Assembly (NCBI GenBank): GCA_022562335.1 | Contig: JADFPM010000090.1 | Location: 1-9,348 of the forward strand | Length of the DNA: 9,348 bases | Direction of reading: 5' to 3' | Origin: Chloroflexota bacterium | Lineage (GTDB): Bacteria; Chloroflexota; Dehalococcoidia; Lucifugimonadales; UBA3495 | In this document: positions 1-6,264 of the stretch, piece after piece | Numbering within the stretch: the stretch's first letter is position 1 | How the letters are laid out: every line of letters begins with the position of its first letter | Notes under the pieces: generated by a model | Databases searched by the model: none | Seen by the model: only the letters and a program-made list of their open reading frames with translations | Told to the model about the DNA's origin: nothing | Translations under genes and position numbers: made by a program

Positions 1-101
1 CCGGGCCGGCGGCTAATTAATTTAAACGACCCGATGTGCCAATATTTCGGTGCCCCACCGAGCTTGGCCAATGGTCTGGGACAAGGTGTCTCCCACCCCA
101 G

Positions 102-144
102 ATGCTTCGCCGCCGCGGCTGGCTCAGCATGACATTTTCTTTTG
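102..144 (+). terminator. Terminator-like hairpin with T-rich tail
   Basis: ATGCT (102-106) pairs with AGCAT (126-130). A second short helix GCC/GGC (109-111 with 121-123) lies inside, across a TC/TC internal loop. The right arm is followed by a T-rich stretch, ATTTTCTTTT. Read on the plus strand this resembles an intrinsic terminator, so it could end a rightward gene outside the window that converges on the CoA-transferase operon. The stem is imperfect and the T tract is interrupted by a C. I see no convincing gene elsewhere in 1-217. Confidence 0.35.
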
Positions 145-217
145 GTTTAGATGGACGCCAGCACCACCGACAAAACCTGGACATCGGGTTTATTGGTTCC
201 ACTGGCCTAACGTGGGG

Positions 218-1477
218 CTAGTATATGACCTGCCGCTCTTGAAGTCGCTCCATTTCATCCAACGGGACGCCCAGCAGTTGGTGGAACACGTATTCGTTGT
301 GCTCGCCCAATAATGGGGCCGGGGTCCTCACGCTTCCCGGGGTTTCGCTGAGCAGCCAGGGCATGCCGTAAACCCATTCCGCGCCAACGTGGGGGTGGTC
401 CACCTGGGCGTAAGCCTGGCGGTGTTGCAGGTGGGGGTCCAGGAATTGGTCCTCGATGTTCATCACCGGCATGGCCGCCACCTGGTTACCCTGCAGTTTT
501 TCAGTGACCTCCTGGGCCGATAGACCCCGCGTCCACTGGGAGACGTATCCGTCCAGGTCCTCCGTGTTGCCCAGCCTGGCCGCCCGGTCGGCAAACCGCC
601 GGTCTCGGGTCCATTCCGGCTCTCCCAGGGTCCGGCAGAAACCCCGCCACTCCTCTTCCGTCTTGACGGCGATGGCCACCCATTTATCATCCCCGTCACA
701 AGGATAATTATTGTGGGGAGCGAATTCCGAATCGAAGTTCCCCTGGGGCATCCGCTCCGTGCCGTTCATCTGATGGTCTAAAAACGCCTCTCCCAGCATG
801 GATGCGGTGGCTTCCAATTGGGCGACCTCAACCATCTGCCCCCTTCCCGTCCGGTTCCGGTGTCTCAAGGCGGCCAGGGTGGCCAGAGCGGCATGGATGG
901 AGGCCACGGCATCGCTCCAAGGCGATTGGAGCTCGCCGACCAGCGGTTCATCCCGTTGATACCCAACCACGCTCATCAGCCCGGATAATGCCTGGATTAT
1001 GGGCGCATAGGCCAGGATGTCCCTCAGGGGACCCGAATCGCCCACCGCCGGCATGGACACCAGGATGATGTCCGGACGAAGCCGCCTCAGTTCCGGGTAA
1101 TCCAGACCCAATCTGCCCAGCACGCCGGGAGAGAAATTATTCATCACCACGTCGCTGCGGGCGATCAGGCTCCGGGCCAGGTCCACGCCCTCGGCAGTCT
1201 TCAGGTTCAACGTCACACCCAGTTTATTGCGGTTGATGCTGTGGAACACGGGTTGGAGCTCGGGCCACAGGCCCCGGTCGCCGCCCGCCGCATCCTCGCC
1301 CACCATCGGCCGCCCCAAACGAAGGCCGTCCAACCGTTCCCGGCTCTCGACCTTGATGACCTGGGCCCCCATGTCGGCCAGAAGCTGGGCCGCCATGGGC
1401 CCGGCCCATGCGCTGCCCAGGTCAACGATCCGATATGGGGTTAAAGGTCCGGGGTGTCCCAGTGGTTCAGCGGGCAC
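218..1477 (-). CDS. CaiB/BaiF (class III) CoA-transferase, catalytic Asp present
   Basis: Class III CoA-transferases move CoA between carboxylic acids through an aspartyl-CoA thioester, in the cytoplasm. At 419 aa the protein has the usual family length. The N-terminal Rossmann-like part begins near residue 13 (YRIVDLGSAWAGP). Family motifs follow: INRNKLGVTLNL (81-92), IQALSGLM (161-168), TGRGQMVEV (210-218) and the C-terminal LLGEHNEYV (389-397). In the segment before LAAL the family has a catalytic Asp twelve residues upstream, as in YfdW/Frc (GDSNTG). Here that residue is Asp189 in PWSDAV (codon GAT). The start is GTG, one base after the stop of the preceding CoA-transferase. GGTG at 1488-1485, inside the upstream gene's last codons, gives a 7-nt spacing and implies translational coupling. 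The substrate cannot be read from the sequence. Family assignment is secure; the specific reaction is unknown. Confidence 0.95.
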   Translation of the reverse strand: MPAEPLGHPGPLTPYRIVDLGSAWAGPMAAQLLADMGAQVIKVESRERLDGLRLGRPMVGEDAAGGDRGLWPELQPVFHSINRNKLGVTLNLKTAEGVDLARSLIARSDVVMNNFSPGVLGRLGLDYPELRRLRPDIILVSMPAVGDSGPLRDILAYAPIIQALSGLMSVVGYQRDEPLVGELQSPWSDAVASIHAALATLAALRHRNRTGRGQMVEVAQLEATASMLGEAFLDHQMNGTERMPQGNFDSEFAPHNNYPCDGDDKWVAIAVKTEEEWRGFCRTLGEPEWTRDRRFADRAARLGNTEDLDGYVSQWTRGLSAQEVTEKLQGNQVAAMPVMNIEDQFLDPHLQHRQAYAQVDHPHVGAEWVYGMPWLLSETPGSVRTPAPLLGEHNEYVFHQLLGVPLDEMERLQERQVIY

Positions 1478-1478
1478 G

Positions 1479-2705
1479 CTAGATCACCCCCGCCCGGGCC
1501 ATTTCCGGCAACCGGGAAGGATCAAGACCCAGCTCTCCGCACAGGATCTCCTGGTTGTGCTGGCCCAATTCCGGCGCGGGCCGCACGTACCGGCAGGGCG
1601 AATCGAGCAGGTGGTAGGCAGGGCCGGGATACCTCAGTCTTCCGGCCTGGGGATGGTCCACGTCCTTGAAAAAATCGCGGCTGTTCAGGTGAACGTCTTC
1701 CAACACTTCGCCGAAGGTCCGCACCGGCGCGCAGGGAACGCGGTTCTCCAGGCAGATGGCCAGGATCTCCTCCTTGGTGTGTTCCATGAACCAGGGAGTG
1801 ATCAACGCCTCCGCCTCCTCGGGATAGTCTTCGCTCATGGCCCGCCGGTCCCGGTACCGGGGCTCGTTCACCCATTCCTGGTCTCCCATCAAAGCCAGGA
1901 AACGCTGGTACTGCTCCAGTTGAGGCGCGTCGATGCAGACGTAACCGTCTTTACAAGGCAAGACGCAATTGGGAAACAGACCCAAGCGCATGCGGTTGCC
2001 CGACCGCCAACCGGCCACCCCCCGGTATATATAGGCAGGAAGGTGGTAGCCGCTGAGCAGGACGGCCAGCACCTGGCCTTCGGCCACGTCCACCAGTTGG
2101 CCCCGGCCGGTGATGTCCCGCCCCAACAGGGCGGCAAGACTCGCAAAGGCCGCGCCGGCCCCGGCCAGATAACTTGCCTGGTATAAGGGCGTGGTCAGGG
2201 GTTCCCGGTGGGGATGCCCGGCGCCGAAGCTCATGCCGCCGATGGCATTGGCGGTCAGGTCGTAGCCCTTGTGATCCCGATAGGGGCCGGTCCTGCCGTA
2301 TGGCGTGATGGAGGTGACGATCAGCTTTGGGAACCGGGATCGTAACGACTCATAATCAAGGCCGTGTCTTTGGGTAAGGGCGGCGGGCTGGTTCTCCAGA
2401 AAAATATCGGCGGTCTCCAACAAGCCGTCCAGAAGTTCCCGTCCCGTGGCCGAATCGGGGTCCAGGGTGATGCCTCGTTTATTCAGATTGGCGAATAGAA
2501 ACAGCCCGCTGCGCTCTGCGTCGGGCACGTGACCGGGAAAGGGGCCGTGGCGGCGGCTCTCATCGCCGTAAACCGGCGGCTCTACCTTGATCACGTCAGC
2601 GCCCAGCTCGGCCAGTACCTTGCCGCAGAAAGGGGCGGAGATAAAGCTGCCCCATTCCACCACCCGCACGCCGTCCAAAGCTCCCGCCAAATCTTGCGGT
2701 CCCAC
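1479..2705 (-). CDS. CaiB/BaiF (class III) CoA-transferase, catalytic Asp replaced by Ser
   Basis: This is a second class III CoA-transferase family protein. Numbering from the upstream TTG at 2720 (413 aa), it shows GVRVVEWGSFISAPFCGK (17-34), ADVIKVEPP (41-49), ANLNKRGITLD (77-87), GRTGPYRDHKGYDLTANAIGG (142-162), TGRGQLVDV (204-212) and ELGQHNQEIL (384-393). The family's catalytic Asp aligns with Ser183 in QASYLAG (codon AGT), where homologues commonly read QADY. Reverting Ser AGT to Asp needs two base changes, so a single sequencing error does not explain it. I prefer the GTG start at 2705 (408 aa) because GGAG at 2717-2714 lies 8 nt upstream. The in-frame TTG at 2720 has GAGGGG only 2 nt away. 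It is the first gene of a tight two-gene operon with the next CoA-transferase (1-bp gap). It may be the non-catalytic or structural partner of that protein, an inference by analogy with heteromeric BbsEF benzylsuccinate CoA-transferase. Confidence 0.93.
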   Translation of the reverse strand: MGPQDLAGALDGVRVVEWGSFISAPFCGKVLAELGADVIKVEPPVYGDESRRHGPFPGHVPDAERSGLFLFANLNKRGITLDPDSATGRELLDGLLETADIFLENQPAALTQRHGLDYESLRSRFPKLIVTSITPYGRTGPYRDHKGYDLTANAIGGMSFGAGHPHREPLTTPLYQASYLAGAGAAFASLAALLGRDITGRGQLVDVAEGQVLAVLLSGYHLPAYIYRGVAGWRSGNRMRLGLFPNCVLPCKDGYVCIDAPQLEQYQRFLALMGDQEWVNEPRYRDRRAMSEDYPEEAEALITPWFMEHTKEEILAICLENRVPCAPVRTFGEVLEDVHLNSRDFFKDVDHPQAGRLRYPGPAYHLLDSPCRYVRPAPELGQHNQEILCGELGLDPSRLPEMARAGVI

Positions 2706-2728
2706 CGATTCCTCTCCCAAATCCCCTC

Positions 2729-2804
2729 GGCCATAAATCCGGCCAAAAATCCGGCGCCCCCCCCGTACACTTTCAGGCCCCGTGGTCTATCGGCCCAAAA
2801 ATCC
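2729..2804 (-). repeat. 12-13-bp repeats in the CoA-transferase leader
   Basis: On the plus strand GGCCATAAATCC (2729-2740) is directly followed by GGCCAAAAATCC (2741-2752). A third copy with one extra C, GGCCCAAAAATCC, sits at 2792-2804. All three lie in the long untranslated leader expected between the promoter at 2834-2861 and the start codon. They could be binding sites for a regulator or an RNA-level element. No function is shown by the sequence. Confidence 0.5.
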
Positions 2805-2833
2805 CGGAAAGAGGCGCCTTCGGTCTCGCCGCA

Positions 2834-2861
2834 AGTATAGGTTAATGGAAGTGGGTGTCAA
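2834..2861 (-). promoter_or_regulatory. Sigma-70-type promoter for the CoA-transferase pair
   Basis: Read leftward, TTGACA (2861-2856) is followed by a 16-bp spacer and TATACT (2839-2834). The -35 box is a perfect consensus and the -10 box is one base off TATAAT. It lies downstream of the cupin stop and upstream of the first CoA-transferase, so the pair can be expressed independently of the cupin. The predicted transcript begins near 2827, giving a leader of about 105-120 nt. Confidence 0.75.
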
Positions 2862-2866
2862 GGATT

Positions 2867-2889
2867 GGCGGGAGCGGTGCGGCTCCGCC
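2867..2889 (-). terminator. Hairpin after the cupin gene
   Basis: GGAGC (2871-2875) pairs with GCTCC (2882-2886) around a 6-nt loop. The helix extends by GGC/GCC (2867-2869 with 2887-2889) across one bulged G. It lies just past the cupin stop codon and directly before the next promoter. There is no U-run, so it may slow or end cupin transcription only weakly, or simply protect the 3' end. Confidence 0.4.
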
Positions 2890-2892
2890 GTC

Positions 2893-3288
2893 CTACTCGC
2901 CCAGGTTTATCACGATATTGTCGGGGCCCCGGGAGAGGATGGCTTCCGCCGGCTCGTCGGTTACATTGCCTTCAATGTGAGGAGTATTGGCGGGGACATA
3001 TATAAAATCCCCCGGCCCGGCATCCACGTACTCTTTGAAATCCTCGCCGAAGTAGACCCGTATCGACCCGCTGATCACGTACGCGGCCGTTTCCGCCTCG
3101 CCGTGGTGGTGGGGAGGACCCATGGTATTGGGAAGGCAGGTCACCTTCCCCAGCCAGATCTTTTTGGCTCCCGCAGTGTTGGAGTCGATCCCCGGCTGGC
3201 GGATCATTCCGCGGGTCTGGGGGGTCGTACTGGGGTCCGCGGTGCCGTGAACTACCTTAAACTCTTTGCCCGAGATCACAGTGCTCAT
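2893..3288 (-). CDS. Single-domain cupin protein
   Basis: This is a 131-aa protein with one complete cupin domain, the small beta-barrel fold that usually holds one divalent metal. Cupin motif 1 is GPPHHHGEAETAAYVISG (57-74), giving His60, His62 and Glu66 as ligands. Motif 2 is GDFIYVPANTPHIEGN (93-108), giving His104. All four usual metal ligands are therefore present, so enzyme activity (dioxygenase, isomerase or decarboxylase-like) is possible. Small stand-alone cupins are too diverse to name a substrate. The ATG start has GGGAG at 3301-3297 with 8-nt spacing. The gene has its own promoter (3335-3363) and lies upstream of, and codirectional with, the CoA-transferase pair, which has a separate promoter. 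A shared catabolic role is plausible but unproven. No signal peptide is visible, so it is cytoplasmic. Confidence 0.92.
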   Translation of the reverse strand: MSTVISGKEFKVVHGTADPSTTPQTRGMIRQPGIDSNTAGAKKIWLGKVTCLPNTMGPPHHHGEAETAAYVISGSIRVYFGEDFKEYVDAGPGDFIYVPANTPHIEGNVTDEPAEAILSRGPDNIVINLGE

Positions 3289-3334
3289 CTTACTTTCTCC
3301 CGTGCCAGATCGATGATTATTTTGGCCTAGGCGG

Positions 3335-3363
3335 ATGATACGTCACTGGTCCGATCGCGACAA
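3335..3363 (-). promoter_or_regulatory. Sigma-70-like promoter for the cupin gene
   Basis: Read leftward, TTGTCG (3363-3358), a 17-bp spacer and TATCAT (3340-3335) form a reasonable -35/-10 pair. The predicted start is about 40 nt before the cupin ATG. It is divergent from the promoter at 3505-3534, about 140 bp away. Confidence 0.5.
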
Positions 3364-3371
3364 GGGAGAAC

Positions 3372-3403
3372 ATCTATCCACGGGACAGGCAAATCTATCC
3401 ACG
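3372..3403. repeat. 11-bp direct repeat, candidate operator
   Basis: ATCTATCCACG occurs exactly at 3372-3382 and again at 3393-3403. The start-to-start spacing is 21 bp, two DNA helical turns, which would put both copies on the same face. The first copy begins 9 bp upstream of the cupin promoter's -35 box. This position suits an activator or a shared regulator of the divergent genes. No regulator gene is present in the window. Confidence 0.5.
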
Positions 3404-3464
3404 TATCGCTCCCGTCCGTCCAGGAATTGCCTCTGGTTTTCCAGGCATTGAACCCATGTATGCC

Positions 3465-3491
3465 GGCCCCGCTTTCCAGTCCGCCGGGGCC
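3465..3491. repeat. Inverted repeat upstream of the DUF1800 promoter
   Basis: GGCCCCG (3465-3471) and CGGGGCC (3485-3491) are perfect 7-bp inverted arms around a 13-nt loop. They end 13 bp before the -35 box at 3505. A GGCC-AAA-GGCC motif (3488-3498) overlaps the right arm. This could be an operator or a structural barrier between the divergent units. Confidence 0.4.
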
Positions 3492-3504
3492 AAAGGCCAA
3501 AACC

Positions 3505-3534
3505 TTGACGCAAATCAGCGGTACCCGCTAAAAT
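3505..3534 (+). promoter_or_regulatory. Sigma-70-type promoter for the DUF1800-DUF1501-NHL operon
   Basis: TTGACG (3505-3510), an 18-bp spacer and TAAAAT (3529-3534) are each one base from consensus. Transcription would start near 3541, giving a leader of about 47 nt that contains the GAGGTG ribosome binding site (3574-3579) of the DUF1800 gene. It is the only good promoter I see for the three rightward genes that follow. Confidence 0.7.
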
Positions 3535-3587
3535 GCGCCTAGGATCTGGTCGCGGAAACGTTTGTATATTTTTGAGGTGTAGAGCTG

Positions 3588-4991
3588 ATGGCTAACAATG
3601 ACATAGCTTTGATGGCCCATTTGATGCGCCGCGCCGGTTTTGGCGCCACCCGGGACGAACTGGAGGTGTTGGCCGCCAACGGCTACGAAGCCACGGTGGA
3701 AGCGCTGCTGGACCCCGACGCGCAAGAGCCCCTGGACCGCATCGAGATGATGCGTTACCACCCCTGGACCTGGCGGCCGGGAACGCTGCCGGGCATGGGC
3801 GCAGCCGAGTGGTTGCGGGACATTCTCAACACCAAGCGGCCTCTTGAAGAGAAGATGACTCTGTTCTGGCACCAGGTGTTCGCCACCGGCGTCTCCAAGG
3901 TGGACCATTACGACGATGTGATGGACATGATCGTCAAGTTCCGCCATAAGGGTATGGGAAACTACCGGGACCTCCTGCTGGAGATGGCGAAAGACCCGGC
4001 CATGATCTACTGGCTGGACAACTACGAGAACACCGCCGACGCGGTGAATGAGAACTGGGGCCGGGAACTGCTGGAGCTATTCAGCATGGGCGTCGGCAGC
4101 TACACCGAGGTCGATGTCCGCGAATGCTCCCGGGCCTTCACCGGCTGGACCATCGAACCCAAGCTTCCCCGAGGACCGCTAGGCCGTTTCGACTGGTTCT
4201 TCAAATACCGGGAAGAAGACCACGACGAAGATGAAAAGACCTTCCTGGGCGAGACGGGCAACTTCAACGGCGAAGACATCATAGACATCATCTGCCGCCA
4301 GCCGGCCACCGCCAATTTCATCGCCCGGCACCTGTACAACTTCTTCGTGGCCGATGAAGCCCAGGTCCCCGCATGGGCGGTCACGCCTCCCAAGGATGAG
4401 GCGGCCATCGAACTGTTGGCCAACGCATACATGGAGTCCAATTACGACATACGCTCGATGCTGCGGGTGTTGTTCAAGTCCGACTTCTTCAAGGACGCCC
4501 GGTTTGCCCGGCTCAAGAGCCCCGCGGAAGTGGTGATCGGAACTTTGAAGTTGGTGGGCGGCGCCGAATTTCCGGCTCCGGGCATCGGCGACCTTTCCCG
4601 GCAGCCATGCTACATGGGCCAAGACCTGCTCAACCCGCCCAGCGTGGAAGGTTGGCACACCGGCGCCGAGTGGATCAACAGCGGCTCTCTGATGCGCCGG
4701 GTGAACTTCACCGCCGAATTGGTGGGCGACACCACCCGGCCGGGCATCCAGGATATGATCTCCCGCCTCAAGGCCCAGGGCAGCCAGTCGGCCGAACAGT
4801 TGGTGGACGGTTGTCTGGACCTGATGGGACCCCTGGAAGTCGCCCCCGAGAGCCACAGGGAATTGGTGGACTTTGCCGGAGAGAAGGGCGAGGTCCGTTG
4901 GGATTCCGAAGATGATATCCAATCTTCCACCCAGCGGGTCGGCGAGTTGCTGCAACTCATCGTCTCCCTGCGGGAATACCAGTACGCATAA
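3588..4991 (+). CDS. DUF1800 family protein
   Basis: This 467-aa protein matches the DUF1800 family across its length. Typical segments include HLMRRAGFGAT (11-21), EEKMTLFWHQVFATG (87-101), NYRDLLLEMAKDPAMIYWLD (125-144), ENWGRELLELFSMGVG (155-170) followed by RAFTGW (182-187), and FLGETGNFNGEDIIDII (219-235). Near the C-terminal end are KSPAEVVIGTLKL, then GQDLLNPPSVEGW and GSLMRRVNFTAEL. The biochemical role of DUF1800 is not established. It is very often encoded next to a DUF1501 protein, as here, and the two are presumed to work together. The ATG is set by GAGGTG 8 nt upstream. No signal peptide or membrane segment is visible at the N-terminus, so the protein looks cytoplasmic. It is the first gene of a probable three-gene operon, and a strong hairpin follows its stop after 4 nt. 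Confidence 0.93.
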   Translation: MANNDIALMAHLMRRAGFGATRDELEVLAANGYEATVEALLDPDAQEPLDRIEMMRYHPWTWRPGTLPGMGAAEWLRDILNTKRPLEEKMTLFWHQVFATGVSKVDHYDDVMDMIVKFRHKGMGNYRDLLLEMAKDPAMIYWLDNYENTADAVNENWGRELLELFSMGVGSYTEVDVRECSRAFTGWTIEPKLPRGPLGRFDWFFKYREEDHDEDEKTFLGETGNFNGEDIIDIICRQPATANFIARHLYNFFVADEAQVPAWAVTPPKDEAAIELLANAYMESNYDIRSMLRVLFKSDFFKDARFARLKSPAEVVIGTLKLVGGAEFPAPGIGDLSRQPCYMGQDLLNPPSVEGWHTGAEWINSGSLMRRVNFTAELVGDTTRPGIQDMISRLKAQGSQSAEQLVDGCLDLMGPLEVAPESHRELVDFAGEKGEVRWDSEDDIQSSTQRVGELLQLIVSLREYQYA

Positions 4992-4995
4992 AAGC

Positions 4996-5026
4996 AGGGG
5001 CGCCCCGATTCCATCGGGGCGCCCCT
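4996..5026 (+). terminator. Perfect 14-bp stem, 3-nt loop hairpin between DUF1800 and DUF1501
   Basis: Left arm 4996-5009 (AGGGGCGCCCCGAT) is fully complementary to right arm 5013-5026, with loop TCC. It begins 4 nt after the DUF1800 stop and ends 35 nt before the DUF1501 start. No U-run follows (AGCGGGCC), so it is not a classical intrinsic terminator. It more likely acts as a partial terminator, an RNA-stability or processing element, or a Rho-linked site that sets the ratio of the two proteins. Confidence 0.7.
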
Positions 5027-5061
5027 AGCGGGCCAACCTTCCTCAAACAAGGAGCAGAAAG

Positions 5062-6192
5062 ATGACTAGTTCTCATAAAGACCCGGTGTTGGTGGTCCTC
5101 CAGCTAACTGGAGGCAACGACTACCTGAACACGGTGATCCCCTACACCGACCCCCTGTACCGGGACAATCGCCCAGCCGTGGGCGTGCCCGAGGGACAAG
5201 AGCTACAGCTGGACGACAAGGCAGCTTTCCACCCTGAGATGGGTCCCATGAAGACCCTGTACGACCAGGGTCAAGTGGCCATCATCCACGGCATTGGATA
5301 CCCCAACTCGCCCAGGTCCCACTTCCGGTCCATGGACATCTGGCACACCTGTGAGCCCGACATCCTGGGGACCGAGGGCTGGCTGGGCCGCGCCACCCGG
5401 GACATCGACCCCAATAAAGAAAACGTGTTGACCACCGTCAGCTTCGGCCCCGCATTGTTCCGGTCCCTGACCTTGCCCGGTGTCCCCGTGGCCTGTGTCG
5501 ACGACCTGGACAACTACGGTCTGCTGCCGGGCATCACCGAAACCCAGCAGCGGACCAAGATACTGGAGCGGTTCGCCCGCCTCTACTCGCCGGTGATGGG
5601 CTCCAGCGCGGTGATGGATTACCTGGGCCAGACGGGTCTCGACACCCTGCAAGGGGCCGACATCCTGAAAGAAGCGCCCAAGATGTACTCCTCCACCGTC
5701 GAATACCCCGACACCACCATCGCCAAGAAGCTGAAGGGCATCGCCCAGATACACATGGCCGAGTTCGGCACCCGGATCCTCTACTGCGACCACGGCAGCT
5801 TCGACAGCCACTCCAATCAGGTGGGCATGCACGACAAACTGTGGCACGACGTTTCCCAAGCGGTGGAGTGTTTCTTTGACGACCTCAAAGAACACGACGT
5901 CGCCGACAACGTCATCATGCTCATGTTCACCGAGTTTGGCCGCCGAACCCACGACAACGGCTCCGGCACCGACCACGGCGCCGGCGGAGCGGCGTTCTTG
6001 TTGGGAGACCCCATCAAGGGAGGCCAGTACAGCGAGTTCCCATCCCTGAAGGCCGAGGACCTGGAGCAGGGCGACGTGGTTCCGAATTACGACTTCCGGG
6101 GCCTGTACACCACCATCCTGGAAGACTACATGCACCTGGACGCCAAACCCCTGGTGGGAGGCGCCTTCGAGAAACTGCCCTTCGTCGCTTAA
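5062..6192 (+). CDS. DUF1501 family protein (alkaline-phosphatase-like fold), no export signal
   Basis: This 376-aa member of the DUF1501 family is related in fold to alkaline phosphatases and sulfatases. Conserved parts are VLVVLQLTGGNDYLNTV (9-25), PRSHFRSMDIW (84-94), GTEGWLGR (103-110), CDHGSFDSHSNQ (242-253), FTEFGRR (289-295) and GTDHGAGG (303-309). Likely metal-binding residues are Asp20, Asp243/His244, Asp248/His250 and Asp304/His305, judged from the family pattern. DUF1501 proteins commonly start with a twin-arginine signal. Here the domain begins at about residue 8 and no signal is present. AAGGAG (5049-5054) lies 7 nt before the ATG and supports this start. The preceding DUF1800 partner also lacks a signal, so the pair appears adapted to the cytoplasm. 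No substrate is known for the family. Confidence 0.93.
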   Translation: MTSSHKDPVLVVLQLTGGNDYLNTVIPYTDPLYRDNRPAVGVPEGQELQLDDKAAFHPEMGPMKTLYDQGQVAIIHGIGYPNSPRSHFRSMDIWHTCEPDILGTEGWLGRATRDIDPNKENVLTTVSFGPALFRSLTLPGVPVACVDDLDNYGLLPGITETQQRTKILERFARLYSPVMGSSAVMDYLGQTGLDTLQGADILKEAPKMYSSTVEYPDTTIAKKLKGIAQIHMAEFGTRILYCDHGSFDSHSNQVGMHDKLWHDVSQAVECFFDDLKEHDVADNVIMLMFTEFGRRTHDNGSGTDHGAGGAAFLLGDPIKGGQYSEFPSLKAEDLEQGDVVPNYDFRGLYTTILEDYMHLDAKPLVGGAFEKLPFVA

Positions 6193-6211
6193 TACAATTA
6201 AGAAGCCGCTT

Positions 6212-6250
6212 CCGGCCGGGCAACCTGGTTGGCCGGCGGGATCGATTTTT
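6212..6250 (+). terminator. Hairpin plus T5 between DUF1501 and NHL genes
   Basis: CCGGCC (6212-6217) pairs with GGCCGG (6231-6236). An alternative or inner helix CAAC/GTTG uses the loop bases. Ten bases later comes TTTTT (6246-6250). The T-run is too far from the stem for a strong terminator, so partial readthrough to the NHL gene 15 nt further on is expected. No separate promoter for the NHL gene is obvious. Confidence 0.4.
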
Positions 6251-6264
6251 AGAGGGAATTAGAT

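Noticed and set aside
150..217. Terminator for the CoA-transferase operon just past its stop
   Set aside because: Only 4-5-bp interrupted pairings are found (such as CCAC/GTGG), with no U-run in the right place on the minus strand.
1227..2186. Long plus-strand frame (319 aa) opposite the CoA-transferases
   Set aside because: It lies antisense across two clear family members and their junction and has no recognisable domain. Long shadow frames are expected in GC-rich DNA.
4179..4955. Minus-strand frame (258 aa) opposite DUF1800
   Set aside because: The opposite strand encodes conserved DUF1800 motifs throughout; this is a codon-bias shadow.
5203..6135. Long minus-strand frame (310 aa) opposite DUF1501
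   Set aside because: It is Val/Gly/Ala/His-rich shadow sequence over a conserved gene, with no motif of its own.
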